Positions 1 through 11,749 of a DNA stretch of 64,000 nt are shown one piece after another; positions within the stretch are counted from its first letter, which is position 1, and each line of letters opens with the position of its first letter. The stretch spans positions 21,106,765 to 21,170,764 of the forward strand of contig NC_034414.1 of the NCBI RefSeq assembly GCF_002078875.1. Direction: 5' to 3'. The notes beneath the pieces were generated by a model, which was not told the DNA's origin, did not search any database, and saw nothing but the letters and a program-made list of their open reading frames with translations. Position numbers and translations under genes: made by a program. The stretch comes from Numida meleagris (lineage: Eukaryota > Chordata > Aves > Galliformes > Numididae).

Positions 1-918
1 CTTTAAACACCGTTTAAAGGTGAAATACTTTGATGTGTCACAGTGTAAGATAATGAAAACACAACTCAAATTTAAGAAAGCTTTATCCTAAACTCTAGGA
101 AGTATTCAGTGTGCCATTTCCTGCCCTCTAAAGTAAAGGAGAACACAATAAAAATTACTCTAAAGCACCCAAGTGAATTAAGAAATTCCAAGATATTTTA
201 ATACAAAATGTTCTAAAGATATAGAACCATTTAACAAAATTTTAAAGAGGAAAAAAGATAAATATGTAGAAAAATAGAAGAATTCTCAGAAAGTTCATTC
301 TGAAACTTACAAAACTCTTCAAGTAAAATTTAGAAAAAATGATTAAATTTTATTTGAATATCATCTAGTATTCCAGTAGGAAATTGCTCTGTCGAGAGAA
401 TCTACAAATAGAGAGACAACAAAAAATCTTAGAGTTGCTTGACTCTTATTATTTCAGTTTGAGTGACAATAAAGCTCTTTGCCATAGATGAATATAATTC
501 GAGACAAGGATGAAATTAAATGCTTCTATTCAAGACTGTATAAAATGATGCAGCAGCCACCTGAAATACTCAAAACACTTTTTATTTAAGACCATGATCA
601 GATTTGCTGGAATTATTGAAGCAGGTGGCTGGAAATAATCATCTGTAAGGAGTGGTCCATCAAGCTCACTCCTTGAAATCACAGCAACTAAAAGCATTTG
701 ATTTTAAAGGATGCACTGCATCATTATACAAACCATGTCACGTTCCACATTAGTTGCAGCGTACTTGAAATACATAGTATAAACAGTCAAAAAGATTCAA
801 AAACATCACAGAAGTCTGAAAGATCAAATTCATGAAAAAACAGTAGGTAGTCTGTAACTTCAAAATAACTCACATAGGGAAAAGATAAATATCTTTCATT
901 TATTTAAGTAAAGCTAAA
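1..918. other. AT-rich non-coding sequence, nothing recognised
   Basis: Unique-looking AT-rich DNA with frequent stops in all frames. I see no repeat family, RNA gene or conserved coding pattern before the CR1 fragment that follows. Confidence 0.5.
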
Positions 919-1085
919 TCATAGAACCATAGAATCACCAAGATTGGAAAAGACGTACAAGATCATCCAGTCCAACTGTCCACCTATCACCAATAGTTCT
1001 CACTAAACCATGTCCCTCTACACAACATCTAAATGTTCCTTGAACACCTCCAGGGTTGGTGACTCCACCACCTCCCTGAGCAGCT
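919..1085 (-). mobile_element. CR1 LINE 3' end fragment (minus orientation)
   Basis: The plus strand carries the complement of an avian CR1 3' end. It begins with the complement of GGTGATTCTATGGTTCTATG and continues through the conserved blocks ATCATCCAGTCCAACTGTCC, CACTAAACCATGTCCCT and GGTGACTCCACCACCTCCCT. This is the family tail present in thousands of copies in chicken-like genomes. Only the last roughly 165 bases are present, which is the usual 5' truncation left by target-primed reverse transcription. Divergence from my remembered consensus is low, so it is a fairly young insertion. The fragment at 55568-55665 belongs to the same subfamily in the opposite orientation. Confidence 0.93.
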
Positions 1086-2179
1086 AATTTTAATATGCCA
1101 AAATTAATACATCATAGCTATTTGAATAAATTGCATTAGAAGAGCCAAACATTGGCCACTCCATCTAGAATTATACACAGCTGCTGAAAATGTTAGTCTG
1201 AAAGTCAAAGGTGCCTTGGCCATTCATCATTCACCTCAACTAAATAATTTGTTCAGGTTGGTTTTTTGTTTGTTTTTGATTGCTGGTGGCTTTCCTGTTT
1301 TTTTTTTGTTGTTGTTGTTTTCATGTCTATGTGGTTGTTTTTAAGAGTTTATGCAAAAGTATCCATCCATTATTATACATTTATCTGTATTCCTCACAAA
1401 GATGAGCACCTGATAGTTAAAATAAAAAAGGAGATCAAGTTATGTCCTGAAGCTTATTTTAAGGTAATTCAGGTTTTATGTTCCCATGTTCTTCATGAAC
1501 AAATGAAAGGTGTGTAGAAGAAACAACAAAGACTGCTGTGAACAGTTCTGTCTGCTTATACCAATTGAACAGCACAAAGGCTTTCTTTATGCATAATAGC
1601 ATATTCTTTCATGTTTTTGTTTTCCAGAGATGTGAACTGGTCCATATCATGAAGAACTGGAAATGTAAAAACATTTATAAAAATTTTATTTTATAAAAGC
1701 AATAATGCAATGCTTACAGAATGTCATAGTACCTTGAAAAGGACAGACTGAAAAGGGCAATGAGATAACAGATTGGAATTCACCCATAGAATCTTGAGAT
1801 TTGAGGCTTTAACTAAAAAGCACTCATCTTCCAAGTCATACCATATACTAATCTGTGAGGACAAAAGTGTTCTGACTCCCTTCAGTATTGCATCCTAAAC
1901 AATTGTAATTGTTTTATTTTTAAGAACTAGAAATGTGTTAAAGAAAGCTTATTATTAGAAGATGTCAACAAATATATTAAGAAAGGTAAACAGTTCATTA
2001 TGAACAATGTTCTAGTATTAATCATATCAACTCTAAAATCACAAGACATTTAGGGTTTTCTTATTTAGTCTCCTGTGTTTTACCTGGATTTTCTTTTCTG
2101 TATTACATATTATTCGAAGACTATACATCAGAACAATAAAACTAGACATGACAACCAGAACAAGAAATTGGTATGAGAT

Positions 2180-2227
2180 AGAAGTCAAACTGAGCAGCAT
2201 CTTAGAAGTCAAACTGAGCAGCAACTT
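2180..2227. repeat. 24-bp tandem duplication
   Basis: Two adjacent copies of a 24-base unit starting AGAAGTCAAACTGAGCAGCA (2180-2203 and 2204-2227) differ at one position. It is a simple local duplication in non-coding DNA. Confidence 0.9.
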
Positions 2228-2461
2228 AGTCAAGTTTTGTGTTATAATTTTAAGTCACCCAATTAAAAAAAAACCTGCAAATAAGAAATATGCTTCCAAA
2301 GTTTTACTGCATACATGTAAATGAAACTAAAGAAGTGCTACAAGAATACTGAAATGAAAGGAAAATGCATTGTTTCAAAATGTGTTGCTTGTTAAAATAA
2401 TGAAAGAAATTACAAGAAAAAGTTTAGGGCCATACTTTCCTTTAATAAATACATGCATATC

Positions 2462-2501
2462 TGTGTGTGTGTGTGCGCGCGCGCGCATACATATGTGCAT
2501 A
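2462..2501. repeat. Alternating purine-pyrimidine tract (TG)n(CG)n(CA/TA)n
   Basis: Forty consecutive bases alternate strictly between purine and pyrimidine. TG repeats lead into a (GC)6 core at 2475-2486 and then CATACATATGTGCATA. The CpG run stands out in a CpG-poor neighbourhood. Such tracts are classic Z-DNA-forming candidates and are prone to length polymorphism. Confidence 0.9.
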
Positions 2502-2525
2502 AGAATCCAAACTAGAACTCAGAAC

Positions 2526-2563
2526 TTAGAAGTTTGAAACAAAATTAGAAGTTTGAAACAAAA
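2526..2563. repeat. 19-bp perfect tandem duplication
   Basis: The 19-base unit TTAGAAGTTTGAAACAAAA occurs twice in direct succession (2526-2544 and 2545-2563) without mismatch, which indicates a recent slippage or duplication event. Confidence 0.92.
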
Positions 2564-2826
2564 CATTGCATTTTCACTAGTTCAGTGGCAGTGTGGAGCC
2601 ATGTTAAGTTCTCAAAACATCACCATTCACTTTGTTGTCAATAACTCATAAGTAACTGAAATTACATTCATAACAAAGTGAAAACACCTCCACATTTGTA
2701 TTTCAAGATCACAAATACTAAGACATTTTGAAGAATGAAATAAAAACAAATTAATTATATTCTAAGGTCTTGATGGACCACTTAAATCCCTTCATAAGAA
2801 TGTTACCTGTGTTGTATCAGCATCCT

Positions 2827-2870
2827 ACAGAATCCCACTGAAGCACATACAGAGTCCCACTGAAGCATGA
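2827..2870. repeat. 22-bp tandem duplication
   Basis: Two adjacent 22-base copies share the core TCCCACTGAAGCA (2827-2848 and 2849-2870) with a few mismatches. This is the third such duplication within 700 bases. Confidence 0.85.
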
Positions 2871-5286
2871 TTCTATGTATAAGCAGTGACTGTGCTGAAG
2901 GACTCAGGAGCAGAGAGAACAGAGAAAATACCATTTGTGAATCTGTCCAAGGTCATTGCAAAAAAAAAAAGAGAAAAATAATTCCATTATCTCTAATAGG
3001 AGAGTCAAAGTCTTAATGAAAAGACTGATTCCTTTTTCTGAATAAAAGTGCAAACACCTGGCTGTTAGTCAGACATCATGCAGCTCTCCAGAATTTGTCT
3101 CCATACAGAAGAATTTATTACACATTAAACCTATCCACACAGCAGAAGATGCTTTTGGTGGGTGTAAACAGCAATTTTCTACATAGCTGACAGATGTGGT
3201 GCTATATTAAGCAGAACCCAACAATATAGGTTTTTGTGAAACAAGTCTACATAGTTACTGTGCTGAAGCAACTTTTAGCAGTTAGTTCTGAAACTCTCTT
3301 TTTATTTTTAAACTATATTTTACCATAAAATACATTCCCTTTCTTTTTATCCCTAGCTTCGTGGCTCATTATTTTAATGCTGCATGTCTGAAATAATTAC
3401 TGACATACAGCCTTCAAGAATGCACTCACTATCTGCTCAGGGAAGCTTATATAGGCAGCAAGCTCGTCTTTTCCAGATTTACGTGCAAGGATAAAAGGAG
3501 AGGACACATAGACACTATTTATCTTCAGGCACTGTAAGTGTCCATCCATTGAGGTTAAATTTTAGAAGATCAAGTTTTTCGATTCTGCTTTATATCTAAC
3601 AAAGCAGAAAATGTCTTAGATGCCAGAACAACCATAGTGCTTACAGGAAATATCAGTAAGCAAATGTGAGAGTGCAAATCACTTGTAAGGTGTATAAGGT
3701 AGACACAGCAGACTTAAAAAATAGTTGATGATGATCTTGCTTCTGAAACAGACTTCCACAAGAATGCAGAGCAGAGAAATGTTCATGATTCAAGACTCGA
3801 TTACTGCGGACAGACAAATGGCATAATGGAATCACAAGACTCTATTCTCAAGTATTGGTACAAGATTCATTGAAATTTAAGACTATGTGAAATGAAGTTT
3901 TAAATATACTACAGATTTTACACAGAGGCACAGGACAGTTTCAGCTGCAACATGCATTAATCTAAATAGAAAAAAAGCAAACATCATTTTTGAGCCAAAC
4001 ATGATGAGTTCACTGAAGTTATATAAGCAAAATAGTACAGTAAGATCAAAGTAAAGCTTAATTTTATTTGGGTAACTTAGCTCCAAATCTATTATTTAAT
4101 TGGTGTTAATAACTTGTAGTAAAGTCTAAAACCAGAGGACCACAACCAGATATCTAGATGCTGCATTGTTAGTAAGGCGCATAAGAACTTGCATAGTGAG
4201 GACAGTGATTTACAAAAGAAGCAAAAAAAAAAAACCAGCTTGGATCCCACAATATATCTATTTCTCAAAGAAATGAGGCAGTAACATCAAAACAATTTTG
4301 TCCAAAATGTTGCATATATTGATATTTAACGTTGATATATTGATATTTTTATATAAGAAAAATATGACAACTATATTCAAATTTAGGGTAGAAAAATGCA
4401 TTATATTGTCCAGTCATAGACAGATAAACACACTCTGGTAAAAATCTATCATAGCACATTTGCATTTGTGCATAGGTGTAAAGGTATTGCTTATTTATTC
4501 AACAAGTAGTTTACATGTATTTTATATCTGTAGTGATAAAATAAAAATAAGATAGTATAAACAATCTGTGACCATAGATTGCTCTACATATGCACATGAA
4601 GCTTTAACAAAAAGTCGAGGTTGGTGTTAGTGGTCTTATGATGGAGTTAAATTTCCAAAATGGTCCAAAACAGACAATACTTGAAAAATCCCTCCCATCA
4701 GAAGAGAATGATAATTTCAAGTTAAAAAAAATAAATGCAAGGTTAATTTAAAAGTAATTAATAGAAAAACAATATAACAGCAATAATAACAATAAGGAAT
4801 CAGTCACCATGACAACTGACATTCTTAAATAGGAAACTAAGTAAGTCAGTGCTCTGATCCTGACATTCATTAACACTGAACAAACACTGACTCCTGTTTG
4901 TTCTTCCAAAAGCTACTCCCTTACTTCCTTATCACACTTGATCGAACAGGACAAGGACAAAAAAATCTAGTCTAATACAATGTACTCCAAGGACTTCCAT
5001 GACGTTTTTGTTGTATAAAACATGACTAATTAAGTTACATTTACATAAATCTGAAGAGTTAAGTAAAAAAGATTTTTGTGGAATCCTTGATGAACATGCA
5101 GATTTCTTGGGGGTGGAGGTCTCAGTATCATAAGCAAATGTGATTTTCACTTGAATGTAGAATATGTCAAGCTAATGCTTTAGATCTAATTTCTTAACAG
5201 TATTACAAGAAGAGAGAGAGTTGTTATACCGTGTTTATTTTTTGTTTTGGTTTGGTTTTTAACGGCATTGGGGGAAGTGCTTTATT

Positions 5287-5300
5287 GTCGCTATGGTAAC
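5287..5300. promoter_or_regulatory. X-box-like RFX site
   Basis: GTCGCTATGGTAAC fits the RFX X-box consensus GTNRC(C/T)-N2-RGYAAC with both half-sites present. It includes a CpG in a CpG-poor region. That RFX proteins bind such imperfect palindromes is established. That this one is used is inference from sequence alone. Confidence 0.4.
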
Positions 5301-5920
5301 AAAGACCTTTTCCGCTTTCTTTTGTTATACCCTACAGTTGGCTGATTTTAAGCTCTCAGACTGGAAAATCAAGCTTCCTCTCCTACACATCAACAACTTG
5401 CCATAAGAGGACAAAAAAAAGGCTGCAATCACATCAAAATAAATTTGCTTGATACAAAGTAGATTTTAAGCATTTACAGGGCAAACCACAGTACCTGATT
5501 GAATCACAGCAGGACACATTTCCACAGTTCCGAGTCAATAAAAATTGTCATCCATATAACCTCTAAAAAAATTCTTTACCTTAAAAGTAAAACAAACTGT
5601 ACCATGTAGCAGGATTTCCAGTAGAAAGGAGGGAAGGTGATGTCTTTTCTGGGCTTTTTTTACGTCCCGTTCTGAGATCTCCCCTTACATTTGAAGAAAT
5701 TAATTGCTAAGTCTGTTCTTTGTTACAAAAAAATGTTATCATTTTAGTGAGAAGCACTGTGTCCCCAAGGAACAGGGGTCTGACTGTAAAAGCAGTTGTA
5801 AGGTGCCATCTACAAAACCAAAACAAGATTTGTTAGTTATTAGTTACTGAAAGCACCAATTTCTTTTCTATCCCAGTGTAAGACAGATACAAATATAGTG
5901 GACTGAGTCCAGTTAATGGC

Positions 5921-6020
5921 CAAGATGGTCAAGGTTGGGGTCTGGGGCACTTGCTCTGTGAGGCAAGGGTGGTGAAGCTGGACTAGTTCAGTCTGGAGAG
6001 GAGATGGCTACGTAAGGAGT
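5921..6020 (+). mobile_element. CR1 LINE internal 3'-UTR fragment
   Basis: From CAAGATGGTCAAGG through GAAGCTGGACTAGTTCAGTC to GGAGAGGAGATGGCTACG, the sequence follows the CR1 block that in consensus reads roughly GGAGCTGGGCTTGTTCAGCC then TGGAGAAGAGAAGGCT. Only about 100 bases are recognisable, diverged and truncated on both sides, so this is an old fragment. A T21 homopolymer (6074-6094) lies about 55 bases downstream. Confidence 0.8.
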
Positions 6021-6866
6021 ATTCCCACTTAGTATAGTCTTACTTCTGTTCATTTCAGACATCTTTGAAAATATTTTTTTTTTTTTTTTTTTTTACTTTT
6101 CTTCACAGTTTGTGGTAATAATTAGGATATCATGTGTACTACACAGCAGTCTCCTCTTAATCAGTTACACTGTATTATCTTCGGAACATTTCTTAAACAT
6201 TGTTTTAAGAGAAAATTTAAGCTGTTGACAAAAGACTGAAATCTTGCTGCTGGGGCACCCTTTCATCTGCATTGCAAAGCAGCATCTAAGAATACATTTA
6301 CCAGGAAATAATAAAGCAAAGGTAAGGAAATCTCAATGCTTTCAGGATGTGGCTATTCTTCCATAAAATTCATGAACCTGTACCCTCGGCACAGCTTTGT
6401 TCCACATTAATATTCTCATTTCTTTCACAGACTTACTAAACATTATGAAACATTAGAAACATTACTTCAAAGTCTAAGTCTCTCCTCACACTCAAAATTG
6501 TGTTCGTTGCGCTTTACAACTGCAAATAGTTGCATGAGATCTCAGTGATAAAATAGGCCTATGTGTGAAGGAACCGCTACAATTCACACACAGAAATATG
6601 GGAACAAGGGTCACGATACACCAGAAAACACAGTGATTACTCCATGTATCATCTAAATTGTCCCTCTTTCAAGACCAACAAACTGAGACGGTGTGTTTGA
6701 ATCAGATGCTATGTGAAAAAAATCCTATTTTTGAATTAAGATTTTTTTTTTAAATATGCTAAAAATTGATTGTAACTACTTCTGTCGAATACCATTCTGA
6801 AAATATCAAGAATATATTTAGATTAAAACTGGCATCAATACACATTATTACAAAGTTAAAAAGACA
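6021..6866. other. Non-coding stretch with a T21 homopolymer
   Basis: A run of 21 T lies at 6074-6094. The rest is AT-rich with no recognised element. Confidence 0.5.
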
Positions 6867-7105
6867 TTACAGGAGGAAGATCTTTATTGTTCTCCACTGA
6901 AAGCTAGCTTGTCTGAAATGCTTATTAAACCACTTGCACAAAGGGCAAGTCTTCTTTTCCAGCAACAGAAAATACTTTGGCCCTTCCACTGCAATTTCTG
7001 TTGCACTGGGGTAGTCACTTTGGACGGCAGCTTTGCCATTGGTAGAGTGGACATGTAATGATGACAAAGAACTATTTTCTCTGCTACCATGTACGTCTTG
7101 CCAAA
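6867..7105 (-). other. Coding-like segment of unknown family, possible exon or retrocopy fragment
   Basis: On the minus strand an A/T-run boundary (T18 plus T8 on that strand, 7103-7130) is followed by CAAG and then about 80 codons with no stop. The second half looks protein-like, including EIAVEGPKYFLLLEKKTCPL followed by CKWFNKHFRQ with two cysteines and aromatic residues, but no domain is recognised. A second minus frame is open over the same span and ends in TAA inside an AATAAA hexamer (complement at 6883-6888), with T-rich sequence after it. The layout of pyrimidine tract, AG, open frame and poly(A) signal resembles a terminal exon. With two frames open, chance cannot be excluded. No neighbouring exon was found. 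Confidence 0.2.
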
Positions 7106-7130
7106 AAAAAAAAAAAAAAACCAAAAAAAA

Positions 7131-9292
7131 CAACACCATAATCCTATTTTGTATTGGCTATATACGCCATGGTTCTAAGTGTGACTGAGGCAGACCACCC
7201 GTCTACCTGGATATTTGCTTTCTTCATCTCTTCCCAGCAGCAATAGTTAAACAGAGCAGTAAGGTACTGCCAGAGCTATTCTGACTTATCTTCTATTTTT
7301 CAAAATCTGACAAAACAAAAGAGGTTGGTGGTTGCGATTCAGACCTCAACTGCATCAATAAAACCACCTAAATTCAGAAATGTGGTATTTGCCTTTGGTA
7401 ACTGTATTATGGTAAATAGAAGAAGCAGGTTTCTGCTCTCCCACTGAGGTTTCTTCACTTCACATCATTATAACACATCAATAAAGCTGTCTGAGCACCT
7501 GCCTGTTGTTATAGGCTATAAATCCCACAGTATCACCAACCACTCCAACTTTGTTTTAGCAAAGATCTGTTACTTATTAAGTGCTCTATGTTTCAAAGAG
7601 CTGTATCTTCAGCTGAAGATGTGTAGAAATGGCAAGGATAACAAATCAGACACTGAAAACGATTAGAGACAGTTCCTCAGTTCTTGAAAGTGCTCATTTA
7701 CACTCTTTAGGTCCCTGCTATCCTCAAAATTAAGGAATTATCATTGCTTGGAGACAGGAATCAGCAGGTCTTCCTTTCTCCCAGGAGAAATCTCTTAAAC
7801 ACTGAACATATAAAGAAGGAAGAAACTCTACTGCCCCATGATATTTTCTACATGTCTTATTTTTAGCTTGTCTTTTTCAGATTTGAATTGTGCAAGCACA
7901 TTTGCAACTTTTTTTTGTAAAGAACATTCTATGAGCAATCTCTTCCTTACAAATATAATTTTTTTTTTAATGATTTTGACTTTTAATCATCAATCCTTCC
8001 TAAATCTTTGACCCAGATTACAATCCATGCTTGAAACTCTGTACTGAGTTCATCTCAAAGTGTTTACATTCTCAAAAGACAATGGATATCTAATTTGGAC
8101 AATACATATAACAATTACACTGATATAACACAGAAAAGTCATATAACCTTCAGGCTCTCACTTGCCATTGGTCTTCCAACCCAACAGTACTTATGAGATC
8201 AACAGGACAATCTCAACACAATCAATAGCACCTGAGAAACCTGTAAAGAACTCATGAAGTAACACATGAAGCAGAATCAAAGTAACTTTAACTAAATATT
8301 TCTTGCAAAAATCAAGAATTCAGACACGAACATGTTCTACATTTCCTGTTTCCCCTAATGTTGGAACATACAAAACACATCTAACTATTTGTCCCTTGAA
8401 CAATTTGTGATTCTCTCTAAGGATCTTCTACTTCCACTTGCAGTGTCAACTAACAAAAGTTTATGACATGTATAATTCTCTTCCCTACTAAGGTGTCTTT
8501 ATTTATGTTTAAGTTAGACCAGTTCTTAAAATACCATGTCAAAACTTCACAATTAAAAAATTATGAACAAATGCAATGCTATTTTCTGTCTGTCATATGC
8601 TAAATATAAAAGAAGTAAGATAGAGATGGTCTCTCAAATGCAGTTGATGAGGACCTTGAATGAAATTCTGGTATTTCCTCAACAATTACTTTATGCGATC
8701 ACACAGTTTCACTTTCACCTTATTTCAGTTATGGTATGACAACTACTTCTTCCCCATTTCCTGTGCAACTTTTTAAAAATTTCATGTGGACACGTTGTAT
8801 TAATTGCCTTTACTATCACAGAATGTGTCTTGATAGCAAGGCAGACAATACATGTTGTATTACATTTTTCACGTGTTCTCCTTTAAGGCTTTTCTCTGTT
8901 GATGTCTCCTATTAGAACTATATGTAAATAAATGCCTCTGCAATACAGATAACTACTGGATTTCAATTCTGGCCTATCTTGACCAACTGTAATAATTGAA
9001 TTAAAGTAGTTTCCTGGAAGGACATTGTTTATTGATGAGATGTTCCAGCCAAATGTTAGCTTGGCAGGTATCCACAGTCAATATGGAGCCATATAAAAAT
9101 CAGGCACTGAAAAGCAATCAGATTGAATTTTTCTTCCCAGCTCCTTTAGAAATTAGGATACTTCAAATCTTAATCCTCCATTTTGAAACATTTGTAATAC
9201 AATCCACACAAAGTTTCCGTAGATATTATATCATTTAGGAGCCTGTGCATGAATTTCTTGAAAAGCTACTGAATTCCCCAGGAGAACATATG
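7131..9292. other. AT-rich non-coding stretch, nothing recognised
   Basis: There are no repeats of a family I know, no RNA gene, and only short chance open frames. It runs up to the mariner element that begins at 9293. Confidence 0.5.
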
Positions 9293-9833
9293 AGGGCTGC
9301 TGAGAAAGTAATGCCTCCTATTTTATTACATTGGCTCATGAAATCAGAAGCAGATGTTGATGGTATGGCAGTAGAGGCTGAACCTTCCCACCAATATTCC
9401 ATTACATTTTGCTGCTGTGTGACAGATTGCAGCAAAGAGGCAGTCCGACATTGTGTATGAAGCAAAGGCGTGTCACTGAATCACTGAATTTCTCCATGCA
9501 AAAAAAGAAATAGCACCCTGTGACGTTCATTGACACTTGCTGAACATTTGTTCAGACCAAACAGTGTATGTGAGCAGACTGAGGCAGTGGGTGGTCTGCA
9601 TCAGCAGTGGAGACAGGGACAGTAGGTCTCCTCCACTGGTGAAGATTTTTAAGTCCATTATGTCAATTTTTATGTCCATGGCGCTCATCACTGGCAAAAA
9701 TGCACAGCTAATGGTGGAAGCAAGTGATGTTCTGTAGCGTAGAATTTGTTCTATCAAATAGTGTTATTGTACTCTTTGTATTTGTTGTAGTTTCCACAGA
9801 ATTAAATAGGAGGCACTACTTTCAGAGTGACCT
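9293..9833 (+). mobile_element. Galluhop-type mariner transposon, internally deleted copy 1
   Basis: It is bounded by inverted termini: AGGGCTGCTGAGAAAGTAAT then GCCTCCTATTTTA at the left, and AATAGGAGGCACTACTTTCA then GAGTGACCT at the right. Between them lies the remnant of a mariner transposase gene. The helix-turn-helix region with WVVxxSSGDRDSRSPP is visible at about 9590-9640, and the protein's C-terminal part (ITGKNAQLMVEA, matching GENAQ/C-IANGG in the family) follows directly. The catalytic DD(D/E) core is missing, so this roughly 540-base copy is non-autonomous and could only have moved with a transposase supplied in trans. I recognise the family from the chicken genome. Frameshifts and stops break even the remaining frame. 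Confidence 0.88.
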
Positions 9834-11475
9834 CCATATATATGCCTGAGCAGACATTGATAATTGCAAGGGACTTCTCTAAGAAAAACAATGCTTACAA
9901 TGCAAACAGTAGCGGTGTAAGGGGTGACACTATCAAGCTTGAGGGTTGTTTTATTCTTGTTTGATTTTTCTTCCAGTTTTGTTTCCATACAGGTCTTAAG
10001 TGAAAGTAGATGCACCCTGAATAAAATGTGTGCTTGTGCAGTGGAGGGTCCAGGAAGGATATAGCTCATCTGACCACAAGATGCCGTTTCATGGTATCAC
10101 AATACAGACCTGCGTTTACCAAACTGCAAGCTGCCTCGTGTCTGAGGAAACACATAGATAAACACAAAAATGACTAATGGAAAAATATTAGAAAAAAGTA
10201 GAATATTCCCAGAAATAAAGAAAGGACCATGAGCCTACAAATCAAGCATCTAAGGTTATCACATACTAATCCAATAGAAAGGTATTCAGGCCTCAGGAAA
10301 GACCTGGTCACCTAGCATAGATTACAAAACTAAGAAGATTGAGTGAACAGACTGTATGACAGAAATGTTGTAGAGCCTCCAAAGAATACAGCCTTGTGAA
10401 AATGAAGAAATTTAATTAAATAGCTGGCTATTGGGAAAGGAACACCATGTGAAACAGATTGCTCAGTCACATGTAGTGTCCTCTGACAATTTTCTGATGT
10501 CTGATGTCTTACTTTATGACAATATTTGTACACAGGACGGGGTGGAATCAGAGGAGGGCAAACAGTTTCTGCATTTAGGAACAAACAAAGCTGAGGAGTT
10601 AGATTTTGAACAAGATGTCATTTCTCTGAGAAAAAGAAAAAAGTGAAAAACACAACAATTAAATAAGAGCTAGTGATTGTTTTCTGTAACAAGGCAAACT
10701 TTTTTTGTATATTCTGTGTACTATCATTTGAGTTCAGGGCTTCGACACTGACTTGTCTGATATGCTCATGAACAGGGGAGAAGGTACAGCCTGGATGAAA
10801 ACAGATTAGGAGAGAGGCAAAGCTTCTTAGAAGAATTCTAGTAAAGTTATTACCAATTCTTTCTCATCAAAATGAAGCAATACATCTACTAAAGTTTGGT
10901 ATTGATTCAAGCCTACCCAGTGTTTTCAATAATGAGGATGCTGAAATATAGAACATGACAGCCAGCTGACAGGGCACACCTAGAACTGAAAGTTATCTTG
11001 ACAGTGTGGAACTAGGCTTTGAAAAAACAGATCAAAACAAATTGCCCTTAAATATAGGCAACATTCTGAACCTAAGGCCAGTAACCTTCTACAACATAGC
11101 ATGGAAAATCTGGTTACACAAACAAGGATTTGGAAGTTTTTATGGCTCAAGAGCTAAACATAATTTTATGCTGCTGTAAAAGCAGTACACTATGTATTTG
11201 GGATATATTTGTGATATATCTGGTAACACTCAGCTTTGAAAGGTAGGAAATTATTCTTTACTGTACTTAGCAAGGTTAAAGCCTCACATAGAAGGTCAAA
11301 TTTTAGACATTTTAATGAAGATGACAATCAGCAGCAGATAGTCTAGAGGAAATGAGAAAAAAATAAGCAGAAAGAATGACTTTGTGCAAAAAAAAATACA
11401 GGAGAGAAAAACAGAAAAAAGTCAAGTCCTGCTAGAAGAGTATTTATCGAGAATGACACAAGAATCTTGAGTGCA
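9834..11475. other. Non-coding stretch, nothing firmly recognised
   Basis: This is AT-rich sequence. A 71-codon open frame at 10431-10646 (+) has an acidic, lysine-rich end (EELDFEQDVISLRKRKK), but it has no recognisable family, no splice context and an overlapping open frame on the other strand. I do not call it a gene. Confidence 0.45.
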
Positions 11476-11479
11476 TCTT

Positions 11480-11545
11480 GTGTCACTACATTACCTTGAA
11501 CAATCCCATCAGCCATATGATTCCATAATTTTCCACCTTGTGTGA
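11480..11545. repeat. Diverged direct repeat, copy A
   Basis: CACTACATTACCTTGAACAA and, further on, ATATGATTCCATAATTTTCC recur with mismatches about 985 bases downstream (copy B at 12468-12535). The pair brackets an old CR1 copy. It may be one unit of an unrecognised interspersed repeat or the edge of a small segmental duplication. Confidence 0.65.
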
Positions 11546-11749
11546 TACATTTACAAGTACTTAAAGAGCGACAGCAAAGCAGATATCATGGATCAGTTTT
11601 CCATGCATAGGGCTTACATGACCAACAGCAACAGACTTAAATTGTATCAAAAGGAAGACCCAAGTTAGATTTTCTTTTCCTTAGGACTAACTAGATGGAA
11701 AAAAGTAAGGACAGTTTCATCTCTGGAATACCCCTTCTGAGTGACCTTG

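Larger units (their letters stand above)
1086..5286. other. AT-rich non-coding stretch with local tandem duplications
   Basis: No gene is supported. The stretch is AT-rich with short open frames only. Its visible structure is the cluster of short direct duplications and the alternating purine-pyrimidine tract listed separately between 2180 and 2870. Confidence 0.5.

Noticed and set aside
2180..2870. Possible CRISPR-like or satellite array
   Set aside because: Each unit is duplicated only once, the units are unrelated to each other, there are no spacers, and the genome is vertebrate.
3446..3455. CTTATATAGG as a TATA box or SRF CArG element
   Set aside because: A single imperfect AT-rich 10-mer with no accompanying promoter features; expected by chance at this base composition.
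8331..8342. p53-like half-site GAACATGTTC
   Set aside because: Only one half-site is present; a functional element normally needs two close together.
9235..9465. Overlapping open frames on both strands of the mariner left part
   Set aside because: They lie in the non-coding terminal part of the transposon or run antisense to its broken transposase frame.
10431..10646. 71-codon acidic open frame on the plus strand
   Set aside because: No family resemblance, an overlapping open frame on the opposite strand, and no splice or poly(A) context.
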